This document shows positions 7,897 to 15,917 of a DNA stretch of 64,000 bases, one piece after another. The translations under genes were made by a program, and so were the position numbers. A model generated the notes under the pieces. The model saw nothing but the letters and a program-made list of their open reading frames with translations. It searched no databases and was not told the DNA's origin. This stretch comes from Flavobacterium sp. (lineage in GTDB: Bacteria > Bacteroidota > Bacteroidia > Flavobacteriales > Flavobacteriaceae), in assembly GCA_030153045.1 (NCBI GenBank), contig JASLID010000095.1, forward strand, positions 7,519 to 71,518, given 5' to 3'. How positions within the stretch are numbered: position 1 is the stretch's first letter; each line of letters starts with the position of its first letter.

Positions 7897-8193
7897 ATGG
7901 CAAAATTAACAATTGAAGAAATAGCAAGATTTTTTTCTAATAATAAAGAAACTGAAACAATAAAATTTATAAATGAAAATGCAAATAAATTATATTGTGC
8001 TTCATACAAAAGCGGTTCATACGGAAAAATATTTTTGAATTTTATTAAAAATAACTATCCGACACCTTTAAATTTTAACGGAATGTTAACTTCTTTAGCG
8101 TTGGAAATAACAACCCAATTAGAGCAAAAAGGATTTGGTTTTAAAAATGAAAATCAAAACATATCTTTTATAAAAATCGAACAAAAAAACTAA
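7897..8193 (+). CDS. hypothetical protein, 98 aa
   Basis: A small Asn/Lys-rich protein with a helical N-terminus (KLTIEEIARFFSNN) that could form a helix-turn-helix-like unit, though the spacing is not diagnostic. It lies 33 bases after the previous gene. Confidence 0.45.
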   Translation: MAKLTIEEIARFFSNNKETETIKFINENANKLYCASYKSGSYGKIFLNFIKNNYPTPLNFNGMLTSLALEITTQLEQKGFGFKNENQNISFIKIEQKN

Positions 8194-8299
8194 TAGATGC
8201 TAAAATACGATTTTGTTTTTACCCTTTTCGGGAAAAGGAGAAACACCAAAGCAATAGCGACCAACTTCAATAATACATTAATCTTTTTAAATTAAAGTT

Positions 8300-8446
8300 A
8301 TGAGAGCAGAATATTTAGATTTTTTAAACAATCATATCGAGTTTGAAAATATCGAGTTAGATAGTTTTGAGAAGTTCGGAACAACAATTTTAGAAAAACT
8401 ATCTAATCCGAATTTAAAAGAATTAGCAGAATTGTACAATTTTTAA
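8300..8446 (+). CDS. 48-aa acidic protein
   Basis: ATG 8300 opens a 48-residue acidic helical frame (MRAEYLDFLN to ELYNF) in the same AT-rich start context (AAAGTTATG) as neighbouring genes. It stops 11 bases before the next gene. No function is recognised. Confidence 0.5.
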   Translation: MRAEYLDFLNNHIEFENIELDSFEKFGTTILEKLSNPNLKELAELYNF

Positions 8447-8457
8447 ATTTAATAATT

Positions 8458-8772
8458 ATGAAAAGCACAAACAATCTTACAGCAATTTACCCCGAACAAA
8501 AAGGGAGTTTAGACAGATTTTTAGAATTAGCTAAAAAGAAAATTAATAAGTTTTGGACAAATACTATTACATTATCATTTGAAGCAAAGGATATGCCAAT
8601 AGATACTTCCATTAATAACATTGCAGATTTTGTCCTAAACCGAGAAACACACGAAGCAATTGAATTAATTCAAAAGATTAATGCGGAGGTAGAAAGCAGA
8701 TTTCTAGCCAATAGCGAAAGTCATTTGAAGCAGAGCGAAAGCCTAAAAAACTATTTAAAAACTAAAAAATAA
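8458..8772 (+). CDS. hypothetical protein, 104 aa
   Basis: A helical, charged protein (LDRFLELAKKKINKFW near residues 18-33). It sits 11 bases after the 48-aa gene and 4 bases before the next one, in a tight operon. No family is recognised. Confidence 0.5.
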   Translation: MKSTNNLTAIYPEQKGSLDRFLELAKKKINKFWTNTITLSFEAKDMPIDTSINNIADFVLNRETHEAIELIQKINAEVESRFLANSESHLKQSESLKNYLKTKK

Positions 8773-8776
8773 AGCT

Positions 8777-9052
8777 ATGCAGTTTTTACAGAACGACGAA
8801 AATATCCGAATAGGCGAAGACGGTTTTATTTGGAAAATTATAAACTCAGAATTGGCAAAGAAATTATTTCTTAGTGATTTAGTAGATTTATATAGTTTAT
8901 ATCCAGATGATTCAGATAGTTTAATTACGAGTTTTTCAGAACTTGTGAAAGCTATTGATGATGATTTACGCATAGGCTTGGAAGTTGGAAAACTGAACAT
9001 TCAACAAATACCTGATTTAACAGATTTATTCGTAAAGAAAGATGAAGTTTAA
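8777..9052 (+). CDS. hypothetical acidic protein, 91 aa
   Basis: An acidic protein (MQFLQNDENIRIGEDGFIW at the start). Its last bases overlap the start of a membrane microprotein by 11 bases. No motif is recognised. Confidence 0.5.
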   Translation: MQFLQNDENIRIGEDGFIWKIINSELAKKLFLSDLVDLYSLYPDDSDSLITSFSELVKAIDDDLRIGLEVGKLNIQQIPDLTDLFVKKDEV

Positions 9053-9155
9053 AAATCATTACACTATCGGAGAAATACTTTATTTCATTGGAATATCAGT
9101 TTTTCTCGCATTACTAATTTTCGGGTTAATCTCCGAGTTTATAAAAACATTATAG
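9042..9155 (+). CDS. 37-aa single-pass membrane microprotein
   Basis: The frame overlaps the end of the 91-aa gene and encodes a polar N-terminus and one hydrophobic helix (residues about 12-31), ending SEFIKTL. It stops 2 bases before the next gene. The overlap suggests coupled translation. Its role is unknown. Confidence 0.45.
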   Translation: MKFKNHYTIGEILYFIGISVFLALLIFGLISEFIKTL

Positions 9156-9157
9156 TC

Positions 9158-9442
9158 ATGGAATCAATAAAAAAAGTACAACAAGAATTAGATAATATAA
9201 AAAATGATGTTATAGGGTTGTTTAAAATGAGAAATTCAAATGTTTTTGAATTAGTAATAAAAGTAAAAGAATTTGCAACAATAGATGTTATTAGAATCAC
9301 ACAATTTGGAGCAGTACAACAAGAATTTAATTTACCTACTCATTATGGGCAATTGGTTATGTTTCCACAAGGTAAAAATATGAATCAAATGTTAGATAAT
9401 CCTTTTGAGTTTGATTCTTTTGTTAAACAATTTAAAAATTAA
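9158..9442 (+). CDS. hypothetical protein, 94 aa
   Basis: The N-terminal half is a helix (MESIKKVQQELDNIKND) and the second half is strand-rich. It is flanked by 2- and 3-base spacers in the operon that leads into the integrase. No family is recognised. Confidence 0.5.
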   Translation: MESIKKVQQELDNIKNDVIGLFKMRNSNVFELVIKVKEFATIDVIRITQFGAVQQEFNLPTHYGQLVMFPQGKNMNQMLDNPFEFDSFVKQFKN

Positions 9443-9445
9443 ATC

Positions 9446-9661
9446 ATGGCACACGCAATAAATAACTCAGAAACTCTATTCGTATATAGAAGCCAAGAAA
9501 GTTGGTATAATCTAGTAACGTATTTAAAAGATCAAAACGGAAAAGTAAAAAAGATTATTACTGGTAACATCGGGCAACCCACAAAGAAACAAAAGACGTA
9601 CAAACTGAAAGATAAAATCTTCTCCCTTAATTGGGATAATGTGCCTAACCTTAAAAACTAA
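9446..9661 (+). CDS. hypothetical basic protein, 71 aa
   Basis: A basic strand-rich protein with SQESWYNLVTYLKD and a Lys-rich middle (GQPTKKQKTYKLKDK). It directly precedes the integrase with a 5-base spacer. It could be an excisionase-like accessory factor by position, but no winged-helix signature is visible. Confidence 0.45.
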   Translation: MAHAINNSETLFVYRSQESWYNLVTYLKDQNGKVKKIITGNIGQPTKKQKTYKLKDKIFSLNWDNVPNLKN

Positions 9662-9666
9662 TTGTT

Positions 9667-10914
9667 ATGAACATTCAGATTAAAGCCGTTGGACTGAAAG
9701 AAATTCAGAAGATATACATTCGAGTTTACGCAAATAGGTTAGATTTGAGTGTTTGTACTGAATTATCAGTTTTAAAGTCAGATTGGGATTCCGAAACCGA
9801 ATCGAGTAAAACAGATTTACAATTAAACGAAAATCTGTTAAAGCTAAAATTAGAAGTTTTAAAGCAATTTAACTACAATCTAACAAAAGGATTAATAATC
9901 AATACAATTTGGCTTAAGAACGTGGTTAAAACTACATTTGACCGCCCAATTCAAGAAGTCGGGTTAGTAAATTCAGATTTTAATATTTACGTTAGTGATT
10001 TTGCTTATCATTGGTTAGATAATTTCTCAAATTCGTGGAAAGTTTCTCAGAAAAAGTACATGAGTAAAGTTCTTAAAAGCCAATATCGTAAATTTGCTGA
10101 TATTCTAACAGAATTTGAGGAATCCGAAAAAACTAAATTCAACCTAAAAGATTTATCAATTGATGATATTTATAGTTTTGTAAATTGGTTGCAAGAGCAG
10201 GAATACAATACCTCAACCGTAAACAGAATGATTGCAAGATTAAAATTCTTTTTAAATCGAGCATCAGAGCGAAAAATAAATGTTTCCGCAGTAAGAAACC
10301 AAAGAGTTTATATCGATAAGGAAGAAGAATTTGATGGAGTATTTTTATCCGAAGAAGAAATAAACAGAATTATCAATTATGATTTTAGTTTTAGCGAGGA
10401 ACTTTCCGTTACAAAAGACAATTTCATTATCGGGATTTATAGCGGATTAAGAAGTAGTGATTTTCTAACAAACTTAGATGTTTCAAACTTCAAAGATGGC
10501 TACCTAAAAATTAAAACTCAGAAAACAAAAACTAAAGTCGTACTTCCAGTACACAAGCGAGTTCAAGATGTTTTAAATAAATACTTCGGAATGTTACCGC
10601 CAAAACAAACAAACTCAGATTTTAACAAACACATAAAAACTCTTTGTATGGTTTGCGACATTGATAAAAAAATGGAAGGCAAACTATTTGATAAAGATAA
10701 AAAGAGAAAGGTTTTTGGTGTTTATGAGAAATTTAAATTAGTTTCGGCACACACAATACGTCGTAGCTTCTGTTCTAATATGAGAGGAAAAATATCTGAC
10801 GAGAATTTGAGAAATATTTTAGGCTGGTCAACAACCAAGCTAATTTCTTTATACGACAAAACTTCGAATACTGAACACGCTGATAAATTAAAAGCCCTTT
10901 GGGATAAACAATAA
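9667..10914 (+). CDS. int: tyrosine recombinase (phage integrase)
   Basis: This 415-residue enzyme has the SAM-like core-binding domain (about residues 110-215) and a C-terminal catalytic domain. Visible catalytic residues are Arg262 (SGLRSSDF), a beta-hairpin Lys-rich strand (KTQKTKTKVVLPVH), His362 and Arg365 (HTIRR), Trp387 in place of the second His (LGWS), and the nucleophile Tyr396 (LISLYDK). The arrangement is typical of integrases of Bacteroidetes phages and conjugative elements. I see no insert resembling the extra helix that marks integron integrases, so it probably integrates the phage and does not move the cassettes found downstream. It makes the phage temperate. Confidence 0.9.
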   Translation: MNIQIKAVGLKEIQKIYIRVYANRLDLSVCTELSVLKSDWDSETESSKTDLQLNENLLKLKLEVLKQFNYNLTKGLIINTIWLKNVVKTTFDRPIQEVGLVNSDFNIYVSDFAYHWLDNFSNSWKVSQKKYMSKVLKSQYRKFADILTEFEESEKTKFNLKDLSIDDIYSFVNWLQEQEYNTSTVNRMIARLKFFLNRASERKINVSAVRNQRVYIDKEEEFDGVFLSEEEINRIINYDFSFSEELSVTKDNFIIGIYSGLRSSDFLTNLDVSNFKDGYLKIKTQKTKTKVVLPVHKRVQDVLNKYFGMLPPKQTNSDFNKHIKTLCMVCDIDKKMEGKLFDKDKKRKVFGVYEKFKLVSAHTIRRSFCSNMRGKISDENLRNILGWSTTKLISLYDKTSNTEHADKLKALWDKQ

Positions 10915-10931
10915 CTTAAAAAATACATATT

Positions 10932-11117
10932 ATGACAGAATCACAATTTTTAGAATCTATGATATTCTTTATCGTTTGGATTGCATTAACTTTTATAGTT
11001 TGCATTCCTATATGCATGCGTATAATTAACAGAACAAATCATGAATATTTAGCCTTTCTAGTTTATCCTATTTGGATTATTATATCCGCTCTTGCTTTAG
11101 ACATTTATTTAATTTAA
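10932..11117 (+). CDS. two-helix membrane protein, 61 aa
   Basis: Two hydrophobic helices (residues about 8-28 and 37-60) are joined by a short basic loop (RIINRTNHEY). It lies 17 bases after the integrase stop. The function is unknown. Confidence 0.5.
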   Translation: MTESQFLESMIFFIVWIALTFIVCIPICMRIINRTNHEYLAFLVYPIWIIISALALDIYLI

Positions 11118-11129
11118 AATATTAAGATT

Positions 11130-11453
11130 ATGGAATTTAAAGGAACAAAAGGAAAGTGGGAATACAAAGTAAAGCACACTAAAAAACGTGGTCTTATTGG
11201 TGTTTATATTACAGAAGAACATTTTATTGAAATATCATATATATCGGAAGATGAATGTCCATCACCAGTATGTTGTAATTATGAACAACACGCCAACGCT
11301 TTGCTAATATCAAAAGCACCTGAATTATTAGAAGCATTAAAAGAAGCTAATAATGTTTTGAAAATGGCTTCGCTTATTGATAAATCAAATGTTTGTGAAG
11401 ACACTCAATTAATGTGCGAAAAACTGATTAAAGAAACAACTAACGTCAAATGA
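11130..11453 (+). CDS. phage protein with 'APELLEAL' motif, 107 aa
   Basis: The middle of the protein reads HANALLISKAPELLEALKEA (residues 53-72). This matches a motif very common in small phage proteins of many hosts (A.A.LIA.APELLEAL). The N-terminus (GTKGKWEYKV) also fits that family. No biochemical role is established. Its stop overlaps the next start as ATGA. Confidence 0.7.
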   Translation: MEFKGTKGKWEYKVKHTKKRGLIGVYITEEHFIEISYISEDECPSPVCCNYEQHANALLISKAPELLEALKEANNVLKMASLIDKSNVCEDTQLMCEKLIKETTNVK

Positions 11454-11539
11454 AACAGAAACTATTAACCCTACTAGAGAACAACGTGGAGATTATGATT
11501 TATGGAATTATAGTTTTGTTGTGTTGGATTTATAACTAA
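11450..11539 (+). CDS. 29-aa membrane microprotein
   Basis: ATG overlaps the TGA of the preceding gene (ATGA) and opens a 29-residue frame with one hydrophobic helix (IMIYGIIVLLCWIYN). The overlap makes coupled translation likely. Confidence 0.45.
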   Translation: MKQKLLTLLENNVEIMIYGIIVLLCWIYN

Positions 11540-11553
11540 AAAATTGTAGAATT

Positions 11554-11856
11554 ATGATTTTAACAGATAAATGCTTAGAAGATTTTAGAAAATACATAAG
11601 CTTCCATTACGGACTTGATTTGAATGATTGGGAAGTAAACAAAAAAGTATTTCAAAATGCTTTGATTGTTGAGTTTTTTGACAAAAATAACATTTTCATT
11701 ACTAGTAAGCCGTCAGAACCTTGCGCTAATATTGTTACTTGGCAGTATTCAATAAGAAACTACCAAAACACACCTTATCGTTTTCCTGATAGATTTGGAG
11801 CTTATACAGAAGCTATTATAAAAGCAAATATAATTTACAACGAAAAATTCAAGTAA
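11554..11856 (+). CDS. hypothetical protein, 100 aa
   Basis: A mixed alpha/beta protein rich in aromatic residues, with NTPYRFPDRFGAYTEAIIKA near the C-terminus. This pattern (PYRFPDRF....EAI..A) resembles small phage proteins often annotated only as hypothetical. It overlaps the next start by one base. Confidence 0.55.
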   Translation: MILTDKCLEDFRKYISFHYGLDLNDWEVNKKVFQNALIVEFFDKNNIFITSKPSEPCANIVTWQYSIRNYQNTPYRFPDRFGAYTEAIIKANIIYNEKFK

Positions 11857-11951
11857 TGAAACAATTTATCCGAAACTCCTTTATCCTATTACTAACTCAG
11901 TTTATAGTAATTGGTATTCCTACTATTTTGATAGTAGTTTTTAGGAAATAA
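11856..11951 (+). CDS. 31-aa membrane microprotein
   Basis: The start shares a base with the stop of the upstream gene (TAATG) and the frame encodes a nearly continuous hydrophobic helix. It is the same kind of peptide as those at 9042 and 11450. Confidence 0.45.
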   Translation: MKQFIRNSFILLLTQFIVIGIPTILIVVFRK

Positions 11952-11971
11952 TTAATTTTAAAATCAAATCT

Positions 11972-12166
11972 ATGAACGCAGATGTAAAAGGTTGTTTAAA
12001 CCAAATAAACCAAAGTTGGAAATGTTTTGAACACAATGGACTTCCAATGACAAAAGCACAAGTTATAGCAGTTTTAACTTATGCAGATTCAAAAGGAATA
12101 GAAACTGTTAACGAGATACCTGATGAAGATATTGAGCTAGTCTTAAATCAGTTAAAAACTAAATAA
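11972..12166 (+). CDS. hypothetical protein, 64 aa
   Basis: A short helical protein, LNQINQSWKCFEHNGLPMTKAQV onward, ending with an acidic stretch. The phrase 'F.H.G.PMTK..V..VL.YA..KG' is a pattern I associate with small proteins of Bacteroidetes phages. No function is known. Confidence 0.5.
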   Translation: MNADVKGCLNQINQSWKCFEHNGLPMTKAQVIAVLTYADSKGIETVNEIPDEDIELVLNQLKTK

Positions 12167-12227
12167 TCAAAACAAACTTTACTTCGTTATTAAACACGGA
12201 GAAATAATAACTTAAACAGATTTACTC

Positions 12228-12611
12228 ATGGAAGATAAATTAGAATTAAAACATTGGGCATCTTATTTACCTCATAAAGTACAACTTAAATATTGTGTAA
12301 ATAAAGGAACTGCTTGGACTTTAGACGAAACTAATATTAATTCCATCACAATACATGATAGATTAATACTTCGTCCTATTTCGGATCTAAGAAAAGACGA
12401 ATATTTTGATTTGTATATGGATTTATGTGAAAATTTAGAAATGGTTAATTGCGAGAATTTATTATTAGCATTAGAAAAAAACAACTATTACGCTATTGAT
12501 ATTCAGAAATATCATATTCTCGAAGAATTTATGTATAAAAATCATTTCGACTGGAAACACAAACTAATTGAAAAAGGATTGGCGATTGACATTAACTCAC
12601 TTCAAAAATAA
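12228..12611 (+). CDS. hypothetical protein, 127 aa
   Basis: It begins MEDKLELKHWASYLPHKV. Proteins with 'L.HWA.YLP..L' followed by strand-rich segments occur repeatedly in flavobacterial phages. Here the rest is acidic and helical. No catalytic residues stand out. It is followed after 5 bases by another small gene. Confidence 0.5.
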   Translation: MEDKLELKHWASYLPHKVQLKYCVNKGTAWTLDETNINSITIHDRLILRPISDLRKDEYFDLYMDLCENLEMVNCENLLLALEKNNYYAIDIQKYHILEEFMYKNHFDWKHKLIEKGLAIDINSLQK

Positions 12612-12616
12612 TACTC

Positions 12617-12820
12617 ATGGAAAGATTCGGTAGCGAACTAATTTTTATCTCCCAAATTTTAGGAGATGGAAAAAAACTTGAACTTGTAGATGATGTTTTA
12701 ATATCAGATTACTGCAAAAAAGAAATTTACAAACTAAATAGTTTATCTATTTCGAACCAAACATACATAGCTTCCGGAATGAGCAGTTATGTTGTAAAAC
12801 TAAAAAACCCACCAAGATAA
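12617..12820 (+). CDS. hypothetical protein, 67 aa
   Basis: A 67-residue mixed protein (MERFGSELIF onward, ending VKLKNPPR). It is in the same operon, 5 bases after the previous gene. No family is recognised. Confidence 0.45.
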   Translation: MERFGSELIFISQILGDGKKLELVDDVLISDYCKKEIYKLNSLSISNQTYIASGMSSYVVKLKNPPR

Positions 12821-12842
12821 AATCTAACTTAAATATATAGTT

Positions 12843-13199
12843 ATGGAAAACACTAAGCAAACACCACCAATTGAGGAAAAAAACAGATTTTTAGCTCAGT
12901 ATTACGGACAAAATATTCTAAATATAAATACTGGAATGGGAATAAGAAAATGTATTCCTTATTGGTGGGAAAAAAGTTCCGCTAGTAGTTTAGAACTAAA
13001 ACCGCTTTCAAAAATTACTGATGAAGATGCAAAAGCACTAAATCATAGTTCAGAATACATTAGTTGGCTAAAAAACAAAACTTCAAAAGAAGCTATGAGT
13101 GCTAGAGTAGCAGATTATCTACGTTCAAAAGGTTACGCAGTTCCTTTCATGGGATATTCAGTAGAGGAACTAAGCAGTTTTGGTTGGGTTCAATTTTAA
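12843..13199 (+). CDS. hypothetical protein, 118 aa
   Basis: It begins with a polar tail and continues FLAQYYGQNIL, SSLELKPLSKITDEDA and LRSKGYAVPFMGYSVEEL. The pattern 'F.AQYWGQ......L.LKPLS.ITDEDA' resembles small proteins widespread in Flavobacteriia phages. The function is unknown. A 114-base spacer with a perfect hairpin follows. Confidence 0.6.
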   Translation: MENTKQTPPIEEKNRFLAQYYGQNILNINTGMGIRKCIPYWWEKSSASSLELKPLSKITDEDAKALNHSSEYISWLKNKTSKEAMSARVADYLRSKGYAVPFMGYSVEELSSFGWVQF

Positions 13200-13264
13200 A
13201 TCTCGGAGAACTTTCGAAATAATTTTCACAACAAACTGAAAAACAATCATTTACAAAATCTATA

Positions 13265-13285
13265 GTTAATCGTAAGTAGATTAAC
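13265..13285. promoter_or_regulatory. perfect 7-bp inverted repeat before the recombination genes
   Basis: GTTAATC (13265-13271) and GATTAAC (13279-13285) form a perfect inverted repeat with a 7-base spacer, in the leader of the 104-aa gene that precedes the annealing protein. It could be an operator or an RNA hairpin. No promoter consensus is clear beside it. Confidence 0.4.
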
Positions 13286-13313
13286 TTAATACTAATAATT
13301 AAAAAATAACATT

Positions 13314-13628
13314 ATGAAAGAAACTGAAATCAAAAAACAAGAGCCAATAGAAAATGTGAAGCAAACTCAACATGAGATTAAAACAGTTTTCACAGGAGTA
13401 TTATATCCGAAACAAGGACACACTCTATTTGAAGTAAACGTGGACGAGCAGACTATTGAGGTTGCGAGTTTTGACGCTCCTCCAATTCTGAAATACGAAG
13501 ATGCAATGCAAAGAAATATTTCCTCAGCTAAAAAACTGACACGCAAAGCAGGATGTCTTTATATCTCCGCACTAAATAAGAAGAACGTTATCAAAATATT
13601 GAAACGAGATTTTAACATTCAATTTTAA
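13314..13628 (+). CDS. hypothetical protein before the recombination pair, 104 aa
   Basis: A polar N-terminal tail (residues 1-22) is followed by a globular part with TVFTGVLYPKQGHTLFEVNVDE and a basic C-terminus. It stops 4 bases before the Rad52-like gene, so a role in the same recombination step is likely by position only. Confidence 0.55.
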   Translation: MKETEIKKQEPIENVKQTQHEIKTVFTGVLYPKQGHTLFEVNVDEQTIEVASFDAPPILKYEDAMQRNISSAKKLTRKAGCLYISALNKKNVIKILKRDFNIQF

Positions 13629-13632
13629 AAAA

Positions 13633-14328
13633 ATGGAAAACAATAATCAACTACCTGCTGTAAAAAAAGATTTACCAAGTATAAGCGATTTATACGATGT
13701 AAACAATATTGAAATGGCTTTTAAAACAGACCAATTCAATTTATTAATGAACCAAGCTCCTGATCCGAAATGGATTCTAGAAAACAAATTTGCAGGAAAC
13801 TCTAAATATATTCCTATTGGAGTAATAGAAACTTTATTACAAAGAGTTTTTAAGGAATTTAGAGTTGAGGTTTTAAGGGAAGGAACAATGTTTAATGCGG
13901 TTTATGTAGCAGTAAGGCTTCACTACTTACATCCAGTTACAGGAGAATGGGGTTACCATGATGGACTTGGTTCATGTCAAATACAAACTAAATCTGGAGC
14001 TAGTCCTGCCGACTTACAAAACATTAACAACAATGCAGTTATGATGGCATTACCAATGGCTAAAAGTTATGCGATTAAAGATTGCACGGATCACTTCGGA
14101 AAACTTTGGGGAAGGGACTTAAACAGAAAAGACACAATGGGATTCGGAGTAGATAAATCTTTAGATTCAGAAAATGTTTTCGACCAATTAAAAGAATTGT
14201 TTGAAGCCAAAAAAGAATCAATTCCTTCAATTGACTTTGAAGCTATTAAAGATGCCGTTGAAACCGATTTTGACGCAAAAAAAATTAAAGCATACAAAAG
14301 ATTCATTGATTATTTACAAAAACTTTAG
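13633..14328 (+). CDS. Rad52-like single-strand annealing protein
   Basis: Phage Rad52-type proteins anneal complementary single strands during recombination. The 231 residues contain KYIPIGVIETLLQRVF (about residues 55-70). A strand-rich core follows, with GTMFNAVYVAVRLHYLHPVTGEWGYHD written here in two parts: GTMFNAVYVAVRLHY, then HPVTGEWGYHD. The Rad52-type helix comes next, pieces MAKSYAIKDCTDHFG and KLWGRDL (about residues 140-160), which corresponds to 'A...ALK.A...FG..LG..LY'. It is followed 5 bases later by a PD-(D/E)XK nuclease, the usual annealing-protein/exonuclease partnership. Confidence 0.75.
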   Translation: MENNNQLPAVKKDLPSISDLYDVNNIEMAFKTDQFNLLMNQAPDPKWILENKFAGNSKYIPIGVIETLLQRVFKEFRVEVLREGTMFNAVYVAVRLHYLHPVTGEWGYHDGLGSCQIQTKSGASPADLQNINNNAVMMALPMAKSYAIKDCTDHFGKLWGRDLNRKDTMGFGVDKSLDSENVFDQLKELFEAKKESIPSIDFEAIKDAVETDFDAKKIKAYKRFIDYLQKL

Positions 14329-14333
14329 AAACT

Positions 14334-15212
14334 ATGGAAATAGAAAACGTATTATTTAACGCAAGTTCAGCAGGAGCTTTACTTACTGAGAAACAAGGAA
14401 ATTCTTTTACTGATGTAATGGCTAAGAAACTGGCAGAATTAGAAAAAGAAAGAGATACTGGTTTTAATGTTAATGGAAACAAGGTAAAATTTGAAGGAAC
14501 GAAAAAGCCCGAAGAATTAGCAGATTTAATCAAAAGACGTGATGCTCCTCCGGAATTATCTGATACCGCAAAAACTCTTGTGAGAAAAACTTGGCTTAAA
14601 TATGAAAAAGGAATTTATTCTCAAATTAAGTCAAAATATCTTGATAAGGGAATTTTAAAAGAAGAAGATTCTATTTCATTAAGAACAGAATTGGATGGAG
14701 TTTTATACGTTAAGAACGAAGAAAGAAAAAATAACGAGTTCTTTACTGGAGAATGTGATATAATAAAGGATTTTGAAGGAAGAAGATTGATTATTGACAC
14801 AAAAACTTCATGGGACGCTGAAACTTTTATTGCTTCTAAGCCAACTTTAGATTATGAAGTTCAAGGACAGATTTATATGGAACTTTGGGACGCTGATGAA
14901 TTTGAATTATCATTCTGCTTGATCGACACTCCTGAGCATTTAGTACAAAGAGAAAAAGATAATGCTAAGTGGAAATATTACTCAGGAGATATGACCGACA
15001 AAGAATTAGATGATTTAGAAGAAATGATGAAACCTATCTATGAACAAATAGAAAGAAACATGATTTTCTCTAACAATCCAAACATCAGCAAAGAAGAATG
15101 TGTAAAAACTTTCAAATTCACTAGAGACCGTGAAATGTATGCGAAATTAGAAGAGAGAGCAAAACTAGGTAGAGATTACTACAAAACCATCAAGTTAAAC
15201 ATGATAACTTAA
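14334..15212 (+). CDS. PD-(D/E)XK nuclease, partner of the annealing protein
   Basis: The protein is 292 residues. The acidic cluster around TGECDII (about residue 138) and the sequence RLIIDTKTSWDAETF (about residues 151-165) give the D-x(n)-(D/E)-x-K core of the nuclease fold. The following YEVQGQIYMELW helix carries the Gln/Tyr typical of Cas4/lambda-exonuclease/YqaJ relatives. Such enzymes resect double-strand ends to give the single strands that the Rad52-like partner anneals. A promoter and structured leader for an HNH gene follow it directly. Confidence 0.75.
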   Translation: MEIENVLFNASSAGALLTEKQGNSFTDVMAKKLAELEKERDTGFNVNGNKVKFEGTKKPEELADLIKRRDAPPELSDTAKTLVRKTWLKYEKGIYSQIKSKYLDKGILKEEDSISLRTELDGVLYVKNEERKNNEFFTGECDIIKDFEGRRLIIDTKTSWDAETFIASKPTLDYEVQGQIYMELWDADEFELSFCLIDTPEHLVQREKDNAKWKYYSGDMTDKELDDLEEMMKPIYEQIERNMIFSNNPNISKEECVKTFKFTRDREMYAKLEERAKLGRDYYKTIKLNMIT

Positions 15213-15224
15213 TATTTTTTTTAT

Positions 15225-15232
15225 TATCTTTG
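15225..15232 (+). promoter_or_regulatory. -7 promoter element before HNH leader A
   Basis: TATCTTTG matches the Bacteroidetes -7 consensus TAnnTTTG. Transcription would start a few bases downstream, at the first stem of leader A. The -33 region has no clear TTTG. Confidence 0.5.
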
Positions 15233-15345
15233 TAGGGCTATCTAGTTAATATGAAATCACAAATAAATCTTGCCTTCTTACATCGCCTTCGCTAAATAAT
15301 TTAGCTGACTGGATAGCCTTTGTATTAAGGCAAGTATTTGTTGTT
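15233..15345 (+). ncRNA. pseudoknot leader A (HNH-associated)
   Basis: Stem 1 pairs 15236-15247 with 15307-15318 (12 pairs, two of them G-U). Stem 2 pairs CTTGCCTT (15269-15276) with AAGGCAAG (15327-15334). The strands interleave as 1-2-1'-2', so they form an H-type pseudoknot. An extra hairpin, GCTAAA/TTTAGC (15291-15296/15300-15305), abuts stem 1. Stem 2 ends 11 bases before the start codon of the HNH gene. It has the same architecture as leaders B, C and D but different paired sequences. Confidence 0.7.
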
Positions 15346-15867
15346 ATGAAAAAAGAAATTGAATTTTGGGAAGAAGTTTCAAGATACCCTAAATCTTATG
15401 TAGTTTCCAATAAAGGAAATGTAGGCTCTTTAAACTATAAAGGGAAGAAAGGTGTTTTTGGACTTATGTCAATGTATTTTAGAAAAGATAAGTACGTTAC
15501 AGTAACTTTAAGTAATAACGGAACTGCTAAAACAGTAGGTGTTCACATCTTAGTAGCAGAAGCATTTATTCCAAATCCTGAAAATAAACCGCAAGTCAAT
15601 CATAAAGACGGAAACAAACATAATAACAATGTTTCTAATTTAGAATGGGCTACAAAATCAGAGGACATAACTCACGCATATTCTAATAATTTAAGAAAAG
15701 TAGGCGAGAAAAGCCATTTATCTAAACTAACTAAAAAACAAGTTTTAGAAATTAGAGATTTAATGCTTAATAAAAACGCTGATAGAACAGAAGTAGCTAA
15801 ACTTTACGGAATAAACGTAAAAACAGTTTGGAGAATAAAAAACAATAAAACTTGGAAACACTCTTAA
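15346..15867 (+). CDS. NUMOD4/HNH homing-type endonuclease with HTH tail
   Basis: This is a free-standing homing-type nuclease of 173 residues. Residues about 6-60 form a NUMOD4-type DNA-binding module (EEVSRYPKSYVVSNKGNV). An HNH_3 core follows, with VAEAFIPNP and VNHKDGNKHNNNVSNLEW (about residues 70-102) supplying the catalytic His-Asn residues. The C-terminus (KLTKKQVLEIRDL, then VAKLYGINVKTVWRI) is a helix-turn-helix of the kind that targets these enzymes. The gene sits between the recombination pair and a secreted protein, with its own promoter and leader. Confidence 0.85.
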   Translation: MKKEIEFWEEVSRYPKSYVVSNKGNVGSLNYKGKKGVFGLMSMYFRKDKYVTVTLSNNGTAKTVGVHILVAEAFIPNPENKPQVNHKDGNKHNNNVSNLEWATKSEDITHAYSNNLRKVGEKSHLSKLTKKQVLEIRDLMLNKNADRTEVAKLYGINVKTVWRIKNNKTWKHS

Positions 15868-15917
15868 TTAAGAGTTTTATCCGCAGTCAATTTAATTAAC
15901 CAATAAATTTAAACATT

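Noticed and set aside
8197..8295. A 32-codon frame starting MLKYDF
   Set aside because: It has no neighbour-like start context and contains a small hairpin. Evidence for translation is insufficient.
9667..10914. Integron integrase for the cassette array
   Set aside because: Catalytic residues are those of ordinary phage or conjugative-element integrases, no IntI-specific insert was seen, and it is 12 kb from the array.
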